17,820 bases of DNA from JAKPPT01 sp964630305 (GCA_964630305.1 CAZVTR010000045.1:1-17820), one strand, 5' to 3'; shown: positions 6,494 to 15,182, counted from the stretch's first letter. Numbers and translations: made by a program. The notes: generated by a model from the letters alone, not told the origin.

Positions 6494-8164
6494 TTGAATA
6501 AGCAAAGAATTCTTATTGGAAGTCCAGTCCGACAAGATCCAGAAATATTGGATAAATTTTTAACCTCATTAAGTAAGATAGATACAAATAAAATTGAGTT
6601 GTCATTTATTTTTATTGATGATAATGATGATCTTGATTCATCAGAATTGTTAAAGTCATTTGCTTTGAAAAATGAAAGAGTAGAATTAATTGATCCTTCA
6701 AAATATGGTATTGAAAAATCAAATTCAATTTATTGTAAAAGTAATACTCATTATTGGAAAAAGGAATTAATTGAAAGAATTATTGTATATAAAAATGATA
6801 TAATAAAAAAAGCAATAGATAATAACTATGATTTTTTATTTTTAATAGATTCTGATATAGTAATTAAACCACAGCTTGTTTTGCATTTAATTAACAGAAA
6901 TGTCGATATTGTTTCAGAAATATTTTGGACTTGTTGGGATAATGGTAGTAAATATATGCCACAAGTATGACTTCAAGATGAAAATTCTTATTACACTCGT
7001 GATTGGGATTATAAGTTAGATAAATATGAAATAAGGCAAAGAACAGATGATTTTATAAATCAACTGAAAATACCTGGAATCTATAAGGTTGGAGGTTTAG
7101 GTGCATGTACTCTAATATCAAGACATGCTTTATTAAAAGGTGTTAATTATAATTTGCTTGATAATGTTTCTTTTTGGGGTGAAGACAGGCATTTCTGTAT
7201 ACGTGCACGTGCTTTGAATATAGATTTATTTGTTGATACTGTTTTCCCTGCATATCATATTTATCGTAAAGAATTATTAGCTGGAGTGGATTGGTATTTA
7301 AAAAATGGTTTTGATCCAAATAGTAGTGTTTATAAGATGGTTACAAAAGCTAATATAATTAAAAAATATAAAGATATTAAAACCCATTGTGTTACATCTT
7401 TGAAGAATATAAAGAAAAAGATAATTGAGTTTAATCGTATTTATTGGGCGAATCGTAGAAAGCAGGGGGGGGGGGTGACATTAACACTATCAATGGTGGT
7501 TCGCAATGAAAGTGGAAGGTATTTAGAGTTAGTACTTAATCACGCTCTACGTTATGTTGATAAATTCGTTATTATTGACGATATGAGTACCGATAATACT
7601 GTTGAAATTATAAAAAAAATATTAAAAGATACTAATTATGTGCTTATTGAGAATAAAAAATCATTATTTAATAATGAGATTAAACTTAGAAAGCTTCAAT
7701 GGCGGGAAACAGTTAAAACAAATCCTGACTGGATTTTATTTTTGGATGCTGATGAAATCTTTGAGGATGGTATAATAGAAGCTAAAAAATATTTGCTTTC
7801 TAATAATAGCGTTGATGCTTATTGTTTTAGGATATTTGATATGTGGGATGAATTTCATTATAGAAATGATAAGTATTGGAATGCGCATACAAGATATTAC
7901 CCTTTATTAATTAGATATCAACCTGGTTTCCATTATGTTTTTAAGAATACTAAACAGCATTGTGGGAGAATGCCTAAGAATGTTTTAACTTTACCATATG
8001 CAAATTCTTTTTTTAGGTTAAAACATTTAGGCTGGATGAGAGAAGAAGATAGAAAATTAAAATATGCTAGATATATGGAGCTTGATCCCCATGGGAAATT
8101 CGGTAATTTAGATCAATATAAATCAATTCTTGATGATAATCCTGTATTGGTAAAATTTGATTAA
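6494..8164 (+). pseudogene. Two-domain family 2 glycosyltransferase frame with one in-frame TGA and a G11 tract
   Basis: One frame of 556 codons from a TTG (with GAAGGGAG about 10 bases upstream) to the TAA at 8162 contains two glycosyltransferase domains. The first (about 1-270) starts RILIGSPVRQDPEIL and has LFLIDSDIVIKP with the DxD at 119-121, and later GGLGACTLISRHALL and FWGEDRHFCIRA. The second (from residue 328) has LTLSMVVRNESGRYL, VIIDDMSTDNT (359-369) and DWILFLDADEIFED with the DAD at 418-420. Codon 159 (6968-6970) is TGA in YMPQV-stop-LQDEN, where related enzymes have tryptophan (PQVW); TGG to TGA is one change, and the frame is otherwise perfect. Eleven G residues (7465-7475) encode the linker QGGGV between the domains. 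Without readthrough only 158 residues of domain 1 are made. A sequencing error at the TGA cannot be excluded. Confidence 0.8.
7465..7475 (+). repeat. Poly-G tract (11 G) inside the glycosyltransferase frame
   Basis: Eleven consecutive G residues lie between the two glycosyltransferase domains in very AT-rich DNA. Homopolymeric G tracts of this length are known slippage-prone phase-variation elements in surface-glycan genes, for example in Campylobacter. With 10 G the frame reads GGG GGG GGG TGA, stopping at once and leaving GTGA at the start of domain 2. With 12 G it stops at a TGA 12 codons past the tract. Only 11 G (modulo 3) fuses the domains. Confidence 0.9.
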
Positions 8165-8210
8165 TAAAATAACTTTAGGGTTGTAAATTAGTTAATTTTA
8201 GTGCATGTGC

Positions 8211-9540
8211 TGAACCCAGAATTCCGGACACAATTTGCAATAGGAAAAACGTGGAAAAACTACTATATTAAAGGTGGTAGGAAGTATAAAGATAAGACAA
8301 AGTTTTGACAATGCCTTCAAGGTAAAAGTTGTACTTAAATCATTGCGTGAGGAATTATCATTCCAGAAAACCGAAAAGAAGTACAGAGTTCATCCAAATC
8401 AGATTAGCCTATGGACTGGTCAATCGCTTCGCTCACTGCTCGCCTATGCATCTGAGAAAACGCAGGCTATTAAAGTTCTTCCAGAACTTTTTGATCGGCA
8501 AAACAAAAAGTCTGATCAGCAATGAGAGTCGGAAGAAAAATATGATGGTGCGTTCAAGACCCTTGATGAAAAGAAAAGCAAGAATGATTATTTAAAAAAG
8601 TACAAGTAACGGTTAGGAAGCAATCCGTTCCAAACGAGCAAGATAACAAAGAACTGAGTTTAACAGCACAATGCGAATCGCTTGATATCAGCTGTAGCAG
8701 CGCTTATTATACCGAGCAGAACGAAAAGCTCGCCCAGGATGTAGCAACAGTGTTTTTGGTTTGTAGCTTCCTGAGTTTGAAGCCATTATATGGTAGACCT
8801 CATAATTTAGAAAAGCTATAGTCCTGTTGCTGGTTAGCAGGTCCGCAGGATCATGGCAGAAGCGGAACTCAAAGCAATATATCCTGGTCTTAACCTATTG
8901 AAATCGCGTCAGGAACATATAAACATACCTATCTGCTCGCAGAAAAGGTAATACGATATCACAAATAGGTATGGGCATCCGATATTACTTAAATCAAAAC
9001 AGCGTATGGTCATTTGTACCTTCTGGCTATTATTGATATGTTTCCCCGCAAAGTAATAAATTGAATGCTTAAGGTTTCAATCGAGACCTAGTTCTTTGAT
9101 AATTGCTTTCGTAAAATTATTTATTACTACGGAATTCCCGTAATTTTTGACACCGACGAAGGGTATCAGTTTTCTTCGGACTGTTAGACAAAGGTACTTC
9201 TAGATTTTTGAGTGCGCATCAGCATGTATGACAGAAATGGTGCTTTGGATAAAATCTATATTGAAAGGCTTTGGTAGTCATTAAAGTATGAGAGCATCCA
9301 AATCAAACACTATGAAACAGTAAAGGAGCTAAAAACAGGTATAACAGAATATTTCAGGTTCTACGACAAAGAGTGCCTTCATCAAAGTCTAGACTGTCAT
9401 ACTCCATAGGAAATGTATGAATCATTCCATGCTATTAGCTTGGCTATATTAGTGGAGTGGTAGACCTTAAACTACATGTGAAATATGTAATGGCAAAAAG
9501 GCGCAAGATAGTATGTAATGATAGCAGAATTTAGAGTTAA
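8211..9540 (+). mobile_element. Degenerate IS3-family insertion sequence
   Basis: The segment holds both decayed orfA and orfB of an IS3-family element between two glycosyltransferase genes. The left end is probably TGAACCCAGAATTCCG at 8211-8226. A related inverted copy (11 of 16 positions) lies at 9525-9540, and the resulting length of about 1330 bases fits the family. No short target duplication is visible at these ends, so the limits are tentative. Confidence 0.5.
8286..9463 (+). pseudogene. IS3-family transposase orfA and orfB, multiply inactivated
   Basis: orfA is readable from 8286 as KIRQSFDNAFKVKVVLKSL (8289-8345) and then YRVHPNQISLW (8381-8413), the helix-turn-helix of IS3/IS911 OrfA proteins. 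Its expected start codon is ATA at 8286, behind an intact AGGAA at 8279-8283. orfB appears in pieces across frames: VWASDIT and AYGHLYLLAIIDMFPRKVIN (about 8970-9065), YYGIPVIFDTDEGYQFSSD, VRISMYDRNGALDKIYIERL, SLKYESIQIKHYETVKELK, EYFRFYDKECLHQSLDCHTP and a final LVEW before TAG at 9461. The DDE catalytic region (D in WASDIT, D in DTDEG, E in YIERL) is recognisable, but many stops and frameshifts intervene. It cannot make an active transposase. Confidence 0.85.
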
Positions 9541-9804
9541 GATATTTCATACAAATAGTATAACATGAAATAATGTAGTAAGAAAGATTTAAAGTAGCCT
9601 GCAGTATTTTGCAAGAATTTTTCTAGAAAATGTTTTCTATTAAGCAAATATTTATGTGTAATGTTTATCTTGTGTAATTGTAGTTAGTTTAAGCAAAAAA
9701 CTTTACTAAAAAGAATATTCTTTTTTTATTCCGCAAATGAAATTGAATATATCGTGGGTAAAAATTAGTTTTATTTAGACCCATAAAACTTACAGAGAAA
9801 ATAA
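9541..9804. other. AT-rich intergenic stretch before the next glycosyltransferase
   Basis: No gene is seen. It contains the 18-bp palindrome at 9708-9725 and a weak hairpin at 9755-9783 (TGGGT pairing with ACCCA, partly extended by A-T pairs), which would lie in the leader of the next gene. No convincing -35/-10 pair was found by eye. Confidence 0.4.
9708..9725. terminator. 18-bp perfect palindrome ending in a T run (possible terminator)
   Basis: AAAAAGAATATTCTTTTT is its own reverse complement and two more T residues follow. A U-rich end supports weak intrinsic termination on the + strand, but the stem is almost all A-U and has no natural loop, so a protein-binding palindrome is equally possible. 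Confidence 0.35.
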
Positions 9805-10716
9805 ATGGATTCAATCGATATAATAATACCAACTTATAATTGTGAAAAATATATTCTCAAAACCATTAATTGTGCGTTGATGCAAATTGGTGTTATTCCT
9901 CATGTAATTGTTATAAATGATGGTTCAACAGATAATACGGATCAAATAATAAAAAACTCAGAATTTTATTCTAAGATAACATATGTTTCACAAATAAATA
10001 GAGGTGTTGCTGCCGCTAGAAATGTTGGTATTATGAATGCAAAATCAGAATATGTATGCTTTCTTGATTCCGATGATCATTACAAAAATACATTTGCATA
10101 TGATTTAATTAGTTATATGAAGAAAGAAAATGCGAATGTGGGAATGTCAGATTATTATTTTGTTAATGAAAATAATAAATCAATAAAGTTAAAAATAAGG
10201 AAAATTAGATTTAGTAAAAAAAATGTTGGAATTCAATTACTCTATAATAATTTTATAATGACACCTGTTGTCATTTTTAATAGGGCTATATTGAATAATT
10301 TAAAATTCAATGAAAGTCTAAGATATAATGAGGATTGGGTTTTTTGGATAAATTTAATTAGAAATGAAAAGGTCGCATTTTTATCAAAACCTTTGGTAGG
10401 AATTAGAACTTTAAATACAGGTTTAACCAAAAGTACTAAAGATCATGGCAAGTATTATCTGGAAGCAATAAAAAATGTCTATGAAACACAAATTTTTGAA
10501 GATTGTAAAAAGAAAGAAAAAAATCAAATATATCTTAAACATGCATTTAATTTGTTAAGCTTTAATTATATTGTAGAAGCTAAGAATTTAGTTAAGAATC
10601 TAGGTTTAGAGCGCATTTTTTATAGGCAATATTGGAAATATATACTTAAATTAATTATTGTAAAAACAAAAATTATACATATATTCCGTTTTTTTAGAGT
10701 TTTCAGATATAGGTAG
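9805..10716 (+). CDS. Family 2 glycosyltransferase
   Basis: The 303-residue protein has a GT-A type family 2 domain over its first about 200 residues: DIIIPTYNCEKYI (5-17), VIVINDGSTDNTDQII (34-49), NRGVAAARNVG (65-75), YVCFLDSDDHY (83-93) with the metal-binding DSD, and NEDWVFW, whose ED is the usual catalytic-base position. It probably transfers one sugar to the growing lipid-linked repeat unit at the inner face of the cytoplasmic membrane; the C-terminal end is basic and aromatic, suited to membrane contact. The sugar cannot be told from sequence. The ribosome binding site is weak (AGAGAAA, 5 bases before ATG). It follows the decayed IS3 element, and the polymerase gene starts 4 bases after its stop. 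Confidence 0.9.
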   Translation: MDSIDIIIPTYNCEKYILKTINCALMQIGVIPHVIVINDGSTDNTDQIIKNSEFYSKITYVSQINRGVAAARNVGIMNAKSEYVCFLDSDDHYKNTFAYDLISYMKKENANVGMSDYYFVNENNKSIKLKIRKIRFSKKNVGIQLLYNNFIMTPVVIFNRAILNNLKFNESLRYNEDWVFWINLIRNEKVAFLSKPLVGIRTLNTGLTKSTKDHGKYYLEAIKNVYETQIFEDCKKKEKNQIYLKHAFNLLSFNYIVEAKNLVKNLGLERIFYRQYWKYILKLIIVKTKIIHIFRFFRVFRYR

Positions 10717-10720
10717 TAAG

Positions 10721-12004
10721 ATGTATAAAACAAAAAAACTTATGTTTAGTTTTATTGCAACAATTTTAACATTATTGTTAATTTTATTCTATGATAAACG
10801 TATTAAAGTTTATGATAGATCTTCTTTTGTATTCTATATGATTGTTTTTCTTTTTGTATTAGTTTTAGGATATTTTAAGTATAACTATTTATTAAATCCT
10901 CTAACCTTTTATTCATTATTTATTTTTTCTTATGCTTTTAATTTTCTTTATATTTCTTATGATCAGGAGATTTTAAATTTTCGGACAAGATTAATAATAT
11001 TTTTAAGTATTTTTTTATTTATTTTGCCTTATTTAATGCCTATAACAAAAAAGTTTGTAAATAATTATAAAAGAAATTATAATTATAAAACATTTAAATT
11101 TATTTTTTTCATTGCATTAATAATATTTATTATTGAGTTAATTATCAATAAGTATATACCGATAATAGAGAGTTTAAAAAGAAATTCAAAATATAATACA
11201 TTTATATATATTCCTTTTTTACATTATTTAGTTATGTTAAATGCAATTTTTCCTGGTATTTGTATATATTTTAAAAAAAACAACTATATAAGTAAGATTA
11301 AAATGTGGTTTTACATTATAGTTTCTATTTTTATTATTTTAAATACTGAAAGCCGTCAAATGCTTTTATTGTTACTAATTGGTGTTGTAGTCGTTTTACA
11401 GCAACATGTTGTAAATAAGAATAAAATTAATAAAATTGTTATATCAATTGGATTGTTATTTAGTGTTCTTTTTATATTGCTTGGTAATATCAGAATAGGG
11501 GTTGATGCACCTATAAAATATATGGCCGCATTTGGGAATTTAAAAGATATACCAAATCTAAATATTATTGAAGTGTGGTTTATTAAATATGGTCCGGTTA
11601 ATTTTACAACATTACAAAGGCTTCTGTATGCTTTTGATAATCATCATCAGTATGGTTTTGGAATTTATATTTTGCGACCTATAATTTCTTTTCTGTTTCT
11701 AGATAGAGCAGGCCTTATTGAATACCCTATAGATTTAAATGGCTTTTCAAAATTGGGAACTTATGTATGGGAGTTTTATATCGATTTTGGTTATTTTGGA
11801 TTAATTATAAATTCGATTGTGTTAGGATTTTTTACAAAGTATTTATATGAAAAAGCATTAATTAAAAAAGATCTAACCATATCACTGCAATTAGTTGCAA
11901 TTTTTTATTGTTTGTTTATGTCAGTTTTTACTAATTTTTATTTTACGTTTTTTATTTGGATTCTATTTTTATTTCCCTATTTATTAAGAATAAAATTAAA
12001 ATAA
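10721..12004 (+). CDS. wzy: Wzy-like oligosaccharide repeat-unit polymerase
   Basis: This 427-residue protein is almost entirely hydrophobic, with about 11-12 membrane helices, and has the usual length of O-antigen polymerases. Sequence identity in this family is low, but the TESRQ motif near 209-213 at the end of a helix and GTYVWEFYIDFGYFG (346-360) in a loop before a late helix are typical of the oligosaccharide repeat-unit polymerase group. Between them lies the long polar segment (about 256-345) expected to be the periplasmic catalytic loop. Wzy joins repeat units flipped by Wzx at the outer face of the inner membrane. Its place among glycosyltransferases supports the call. It starts 4 bases after the upstream stop with only a weak ribosome binding site, consistent with coupling. 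Confidence 0.82.
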   Translation: MYKTKKLMFSFIATILTLLLILFYDKRIKVYDRSSFVFYMIVFLFVLVLGYFKYNYLLNPLTFYSLFIFSYAFNFLYISYDQEILNFRTRLIIFLSIFLFILPYLMPITKKFVNNYKRNYNYKTFKFIFFIALIIFIIELIINKYIPIIESLKRNSKYNTFIYIPFLHYLVMLNAIFPGICIYFKKNNYISKIKMWFYIIVSIFIILNTESRQMLLLLLIGVVVVLQQHVVNKNKINKIVISIGLLFSVLFILLGNIRIGVDAPIKYMAAFGNLKDIPNLNIIEVWFIKYGPVNFTTLQRLLYAFDNHHQYGFGIYILRPIISFLFLDRAGLIEYPIDLNGFSKLGTYVWEFYIDFGYFGLIINSIVLGFFTKYLYEKALIKKDLTISLQLVAIFYCLFMSVFTNFYFTFFIWILFLFPYLLRIKLK

Positions 12005-12037
12005 TTTAAATATTATATTAATGAGGAATATTTATAT

Positions 12038-12916
12038 ATGAATATTTTTGCAATTATTGTTACATATAATCCTGACTGGTCAAACATTGATTCGTTAACA
12101 AATATTTTGTTAATGAATAATATAAGAACTATTGTTGTTGATAATGGATCTGACTATATAAAAAATACAACAGACGGTATTATTAAGCCTTTAAATTTTA
12201 ATTATGGGATAGCTTATGCTCAAAATATAGGGATTAAACAAGCACTATTAAATGGTGCTGAATGGATAATTTTTTTTGACCACGATACGACTATTGATCA
12301 AAATTTTATAAATCAATTAAAATTTGTTTTAGAAAATACAAAAAACTTAATAATAGCGCCTATCTTTATTGATAAAAGGCGTAGATTTATTTATCCTATT
12401 GTTTATATAAATAAAAACGGAACTAGACATAAAATAAATCCTATTCCAAATACGCCCGCTTTTAATACTACTGTTGCAATATCTTCGGGTACTGCAGTTA
12501 AATCAGAATTATTTTATAAAATTGGTTTGTTTGATGAAAGATTGTTTATTGATTATGTTGATACAGAATGGTGTTTAAGATGTATGTCAAAAAATGTAAA
12601 AATTGCAATACAACCATCTTTGCAAATGGAACATACAATTGGTGATAAAATAATAAATCTTATTCTAATAAAAATACCAGTACATAGTCCTAAGAGAAGA
12701 TATTATAGAATACGAAATTCAATATTGCTTTTGCGTTATAATCATGTTCCAAAGTTACTTGTGTTTAGAGAAATTATAATTGGTATTTTTCATCAAATTA
12801 TTATTTTAATGTTATGCCCAAATAAAAAACAATACTTTAGTTATTTTATAAAAGCAATTATAGCAGGATTAAAAGGAAATCATAGTTCAATTGATTCTCC
12901 AAAAAGGGGATGGTGA
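12038..12916 (+). CDS. Family 2 glycosyltransferase, probable rhamnosyltransferase (RfbF-like)
   Basis: The 292-residue protein matches the L-rhamnosyltransferase group of family 2. It has AIIVTYNPDW (5-14), TIVVDNGS (31-38), NYGIAYAQNIGI (55-66), the DxD variant FFDHDTTID (79-87), SSGTAVKSELFYKIGLFDE (149-167), YVDTEWCLRC (173-182), MEHTIGD (197-203) and HSPKRRYYRIRNSILL, a C-terminal pattern characteristic of rhamnosyltransferases such as RfbF. Basic and hydrophobic segments at about 205-285 suggest membrane association. It would add rhamnose from the dTDP-L-rhamnose made by the downstream rfb genes. GAGGAA about 11 bases before the ATG serves as ribosome binding site. The stop TGA overlaps the next start (TGATG). 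Confidence 0.85.
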   Translation: MNIFAIIVTYNPDWSNIDSLTNILLMNNIRTIVVDNGSDYIKNTTDGIIKPLNFNYGIAYAQNIGIKQALLNGAEWIIFFDHDTTIDQNFINQLKFVLENTKNLIIAPIFIDKRRRFIYPIVYINKNGTRHKINPIPNTPAFNTTVAISSGTAVKSELFYKIGLFDERLFIDYVDTEWCLRCMSKNVKIAIQPSLQMEHTIGDKIINLILIKIPVHSPKRRYYRIRNSILLLRYNHVPKLLVFREIIIGIFHQIIILMLCPNKKQYFSYFIKAIIAGLKGNHSSIDSPKRGW

Positions 12917-13758
12917 TGGGTTTAAATAAAACTCTAATTAATATTTCTATAGTTTTATACAATACAAAAGAATATGAAGTAGTTAACATATACAATATTT
13001 TAATTAATAGTAGCTCAAAAATATCAATTTTTTTTATTGATAATTCTCCCATCCCGTGTATCGATCCAGCAGATTATCCAAAGGCTTTTTATATTAATAA
13101 TGGTAAAAATATCGGTTATGGTTCAGCCCACAATATAGCTATACGAAAAAGTATAGAAGAAAATATTCCATATCATTTAGTATTAAATCCTGACGTATAC
13201 TTTGACCCTAATGTGTTAGAGATTCTTTATAATTATATGGAACAGCACCCTGACGTGGGAAATATTATGCCTAAAGTTTTATATCCGAATGGTGAAATAC
13301 AATATTTATGTAAGCTTTTACCTACGCCAATTGATTTAATAATTCGCCGTTTTATACCTTTTAATATAATTAAAAAGAAAATGAACGAAAAGTATGAGCT
13401 TCACTGGACCGGATATAACAAAGAAATGAATATTCCTAATATGTCTGGCTGTTTTATGTTTTTAAGAACCGAAGCGTTAAAAGAAACAGGATTATTTGAT
13501 GAGAACTTTTTTATGTATATGGAAGATGTAGATTTAAATAGAAGAATACATACAAAATATAAAACTATGTTTTATCCAGCAACAAACATTTATCATGAAT
13601 ATGGAAAAGAATCATACAAAAAATTCAAATTATTAAAATATCATATTAAATCATCCATCTATTACTTTAATAAATGGGGGTGGTTCTTTGATAAAGAGAG
13701 GAATAAAATTAATAAAGAAACTATAAACGGATTAAAGAATAAGGAGTCTAATACATGA
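12916..13758 (+). CDS. Family 2 glycosyltransferase, WbbL-like (probable rhamnosyltransferase)
   Basis: The 280-residue protein has a family 2 core: NISIVLYNT (9-17), IFFIDNS (38-44), GKNIGYGSAHNIAI (63-76), LVLNPDVYFDP (88-98) with NPD as the DxD equivalent, GNIMPKVLYPNGEIQ (115-129), MSGCFMFLR (176-184) and FDENFFMYMEDVDLNRR (194-210). This set is typical of WbbL-type enzymes, which add rhamnose to a lipid-linked acceptor. I prefer the ATG at 12916, in a TGATG overlap and 6 bases after AAGGGG (12904-12909). An ATG at 12910 is in frame but lies directly against that site. The last bases overlap rfbA in an ATGA, although base composition changes sharply there. Acceptor and linkage are unknown. 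Confidence 0.85.
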   Translation: MGLNKTLINISIVLYNTKEYEVVNIYNILINSSSKISIFFIDNSPIPCIDPADYPKAFYINNGKNIGYGSAHNIAIRKSIEENIPYHLVLNPDVYFDPNVLEILYNYMEQHPDVGNIMPKVLYPNGEIQYLCKLLPTPIDLIIRRFIPFNIIKKKMNEKYELHWTGYNKEMNIPNMSGCFMFLRTEALKETGLFDENFFMYMEDVDLNRRIHTKYKTMFYPATNIYHEYGKESYKKFKLLKYHIKSSIYYFNKWGWFFDKERNKINKETINGLKNKESNT

Positions 13759-14621
13759 AAGGCATCATCTTAGCAGGCGGTGCTGGAACTCGCCTCTATC
13801 CAATTACACGGGCTATTTCAAAGCAAATTTTACCCGTATATGACAAACCAATGATCTACTATCCGCTCTCTGTGCTTATGTTAGCGGGCATTAGAGAGGT
13901 CCTCGTAATTTCTACACCCCGGGATCTTCCGGTTTTCAAAGAGCTTTTGGGAAGCGGAGAGCAGCTTGGTATGCGTTTTGAGTACGCAATACAAGATCAG
14001 CCTCGGGGACTAGCAGATGCCTTTATCGTGGGGGAGCGTTTTATAGGTAGCGATTCTGTGGCCCTGGTTTTGGGGGATAACATTTTTTATGGTCAGCGTT
14101 TCACAGAAACACTGCAAAAAGCAGTAAGCAATAAGGATGGCGCTACGATATTTGGTTATTGGGTAAAAGATCCAACTTCGTATGGTGTTGTAGAATTTGA
14201 TGCAACAGGCAAAGCAATATCCATCGAAGAAAAACCCGCAAAACCAAAATCACATTATGCTGTTCCCGGCCTCTATTTTTATGACAACCAGGTGATAGAC
14301 ATTGCTAAAAACGTACAACCCTCTGCTCGTGGTGAGATAGAAATAACCAGTGTAAACAACGAATATCTTGCCCGGGGTAAGCTCAAAGTAGAACTCTTAG
14401 GCCGTGGTATGGCCTGGCTCGATACTGGTACCTATGACGGGCTCCTGGAAGCGGGAAACTTTGTGGAGGCCATTCAAAAACGACAGGGCCTTTATGTGGC
14501 CTGTATCGAAGAAATTGCCTATCGGAACGGCTGGATTAGCCGGGAACAACTTTTAAATCTAGCCGCGGGAATAAAAACCGATTATGGGGCCTATCTCAAA
14601 TTTGTTGCGGAGGAGGAATAA
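13755..14621 (+). CDS. rfbA: Glucose-1-phosphate thymidylyltransferase
   Basis: The first enzyme of dTDP-L-rhamnose synthesis joins dTTP and glucose-1-phosphate to give dTDP-glucose in the cytoplasm. The 288 residues match the family in length. Motifs are IILAGGAGTRLYPIT (4-18), the nucleotide-binding loop, then SKQILPVYDKPMIYYPLS (22-39), DQPRGLADAF (81-90), LVLGDNIFYG (104-113) with metal-binding Asp108, FGYWVKDPTSYGVVEFD, SIEEKPAKPKSHYAVPGLYF and GEIEITSVNNEYL. It starts in an ATGA overlap with the preceding glycosyltransferase, with AAGGAG about 8 bases upstream. Codon use is far more GC-rich than in the genes just before, so the rfb block and the glycosyltransferase block have different histories. 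The same gene is often named rmlA. Confidence 0.97.
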   Translation: MKGIILAGGAGTRLYPITRAISKQILPVYDKPMIYYPLSVLMLAGIREVLVISTPRDLPVFKELLGSGEQLGMRFEYAIQDQPRGLADAFIVGERFIGSDSVALVLGDNIFYGQRFTETLQKAVSNKDGATIFGYWVKDPTSYGVVEFDATGKAISIEEKPAKPKSHYAVPGLYFYDNQVIDIAKNVQPSARGEIEITSVNNEYLARGKLKVELLGRGMAWLDTGTYDGLLEAGNFVEAIQKRQGLYVACIEEIAYRNGWISREQLLNLAAGIKTDYGAYLKFVAEEE

Positions 14622-14624
14622 CCC

Positions 14625-15182
14625 ATGCCCTTTACCTTTACCCATGGCCCTATAGAGGGACTTATTATTATAAACCCCAGCGTCTTTGCCGATGAGCGGG
14701 GGTTTTTTATGGAGTCTTACAAAGCCAGTGATTTTATCGCCGCAGGAATTTCAGAACCCTTTGTTCAGGATAACCATTCCCGGTCTAGTAAAGGAACACT
14801 GCGGGGACTTCATTTTCAGCACTCTCCCCATGCTCAGGGTAAACTCGTCCGAGTTACCCGAGGTGCTGTGTGGGATGTGGCGGTGGACCTCCGTCCTGGC
14901 TCAGCAAACTTTGGCAAATGGTTTGGAATAGAACTATCGGAGGCTAATAAAACAATGTTCTGGATTCCCCCTGGTTTTGCCCATGGTTTTGTGGCCATGG
15001 AAGACAACACCGAACTCCAGTATAAGTGCACCGCCGAATACCATGCTCCGAGCGATGGCGGTATTCGGTGGGACGATCCGGATATAGGCATCCCTTGGCC
15101 AGACCTTGGAATAGCCTATATTATTTCTGAAAAGGACCGCAAATTGCCGCTCCTTAAGGACATACAAAAGGATAGACAATGA
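14625..15182 (+). CDS. rfbC: dTDP-4-dehydrorhamnose 3,5-epimerase
   Basis: This 185-residue cupin enzyme inverts C3 and C5 of dTDP-4-keto-6-deoxyglucose. It shows FADERGFFMESY (21-32), QDNHSRSSKGTLRGLHFQ (48-65) with the catalytic histidine at 63, QGKLVRVTRGAVWDVAVDLR (71-90), PPGFAHGF (115-122) and IRWDDPDIGIPWP (147-159), all standard for RmlC. The ribosome binding site GGAGGAGG lies inside the end of rfbA, and only 3 bases separate the two genes. The stop overlaps rfbD by 4 bases (ATGA), so rfbA, rfbC and rfbD are clearly one operon. Gene order A-C-D is common; rfbB follows after an inserted toxin-antitoxin pair. Confidence 0.97.
   Translation: MPFTFTHGPIEGLIIINPSVFADERGFFMESYKASDFIAAGISEPFVQDNHSRSSKGTLRGLHFQHSPHAQGKLVRVTRGAVWDVAVDLRPGSANFGKWFGIELSEANKTMFWIPPGFAHGFVAMEDNTELQYKCTAEYHAPSDGGIRWDDPDIGIPWPDLGIAYIISEKDRKLPLLKDIQKDRQ

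Noticed and set aside
6968..6970. TGA read as tryptophan through an alternative genetic code
   Set aside because: Several intact genes in the window (mazF, rfbC, rfbD, vapB) end with TGA at the expected family length, and tryptophan elsewhere is TGG, so the standard bacterial code applies.
8329..8595. 88-codon frame overlapping the IS3 orfA remnant
   Set aside because: It is out of frame with the recognisable orfA helix-turn-helix and has no own motif.
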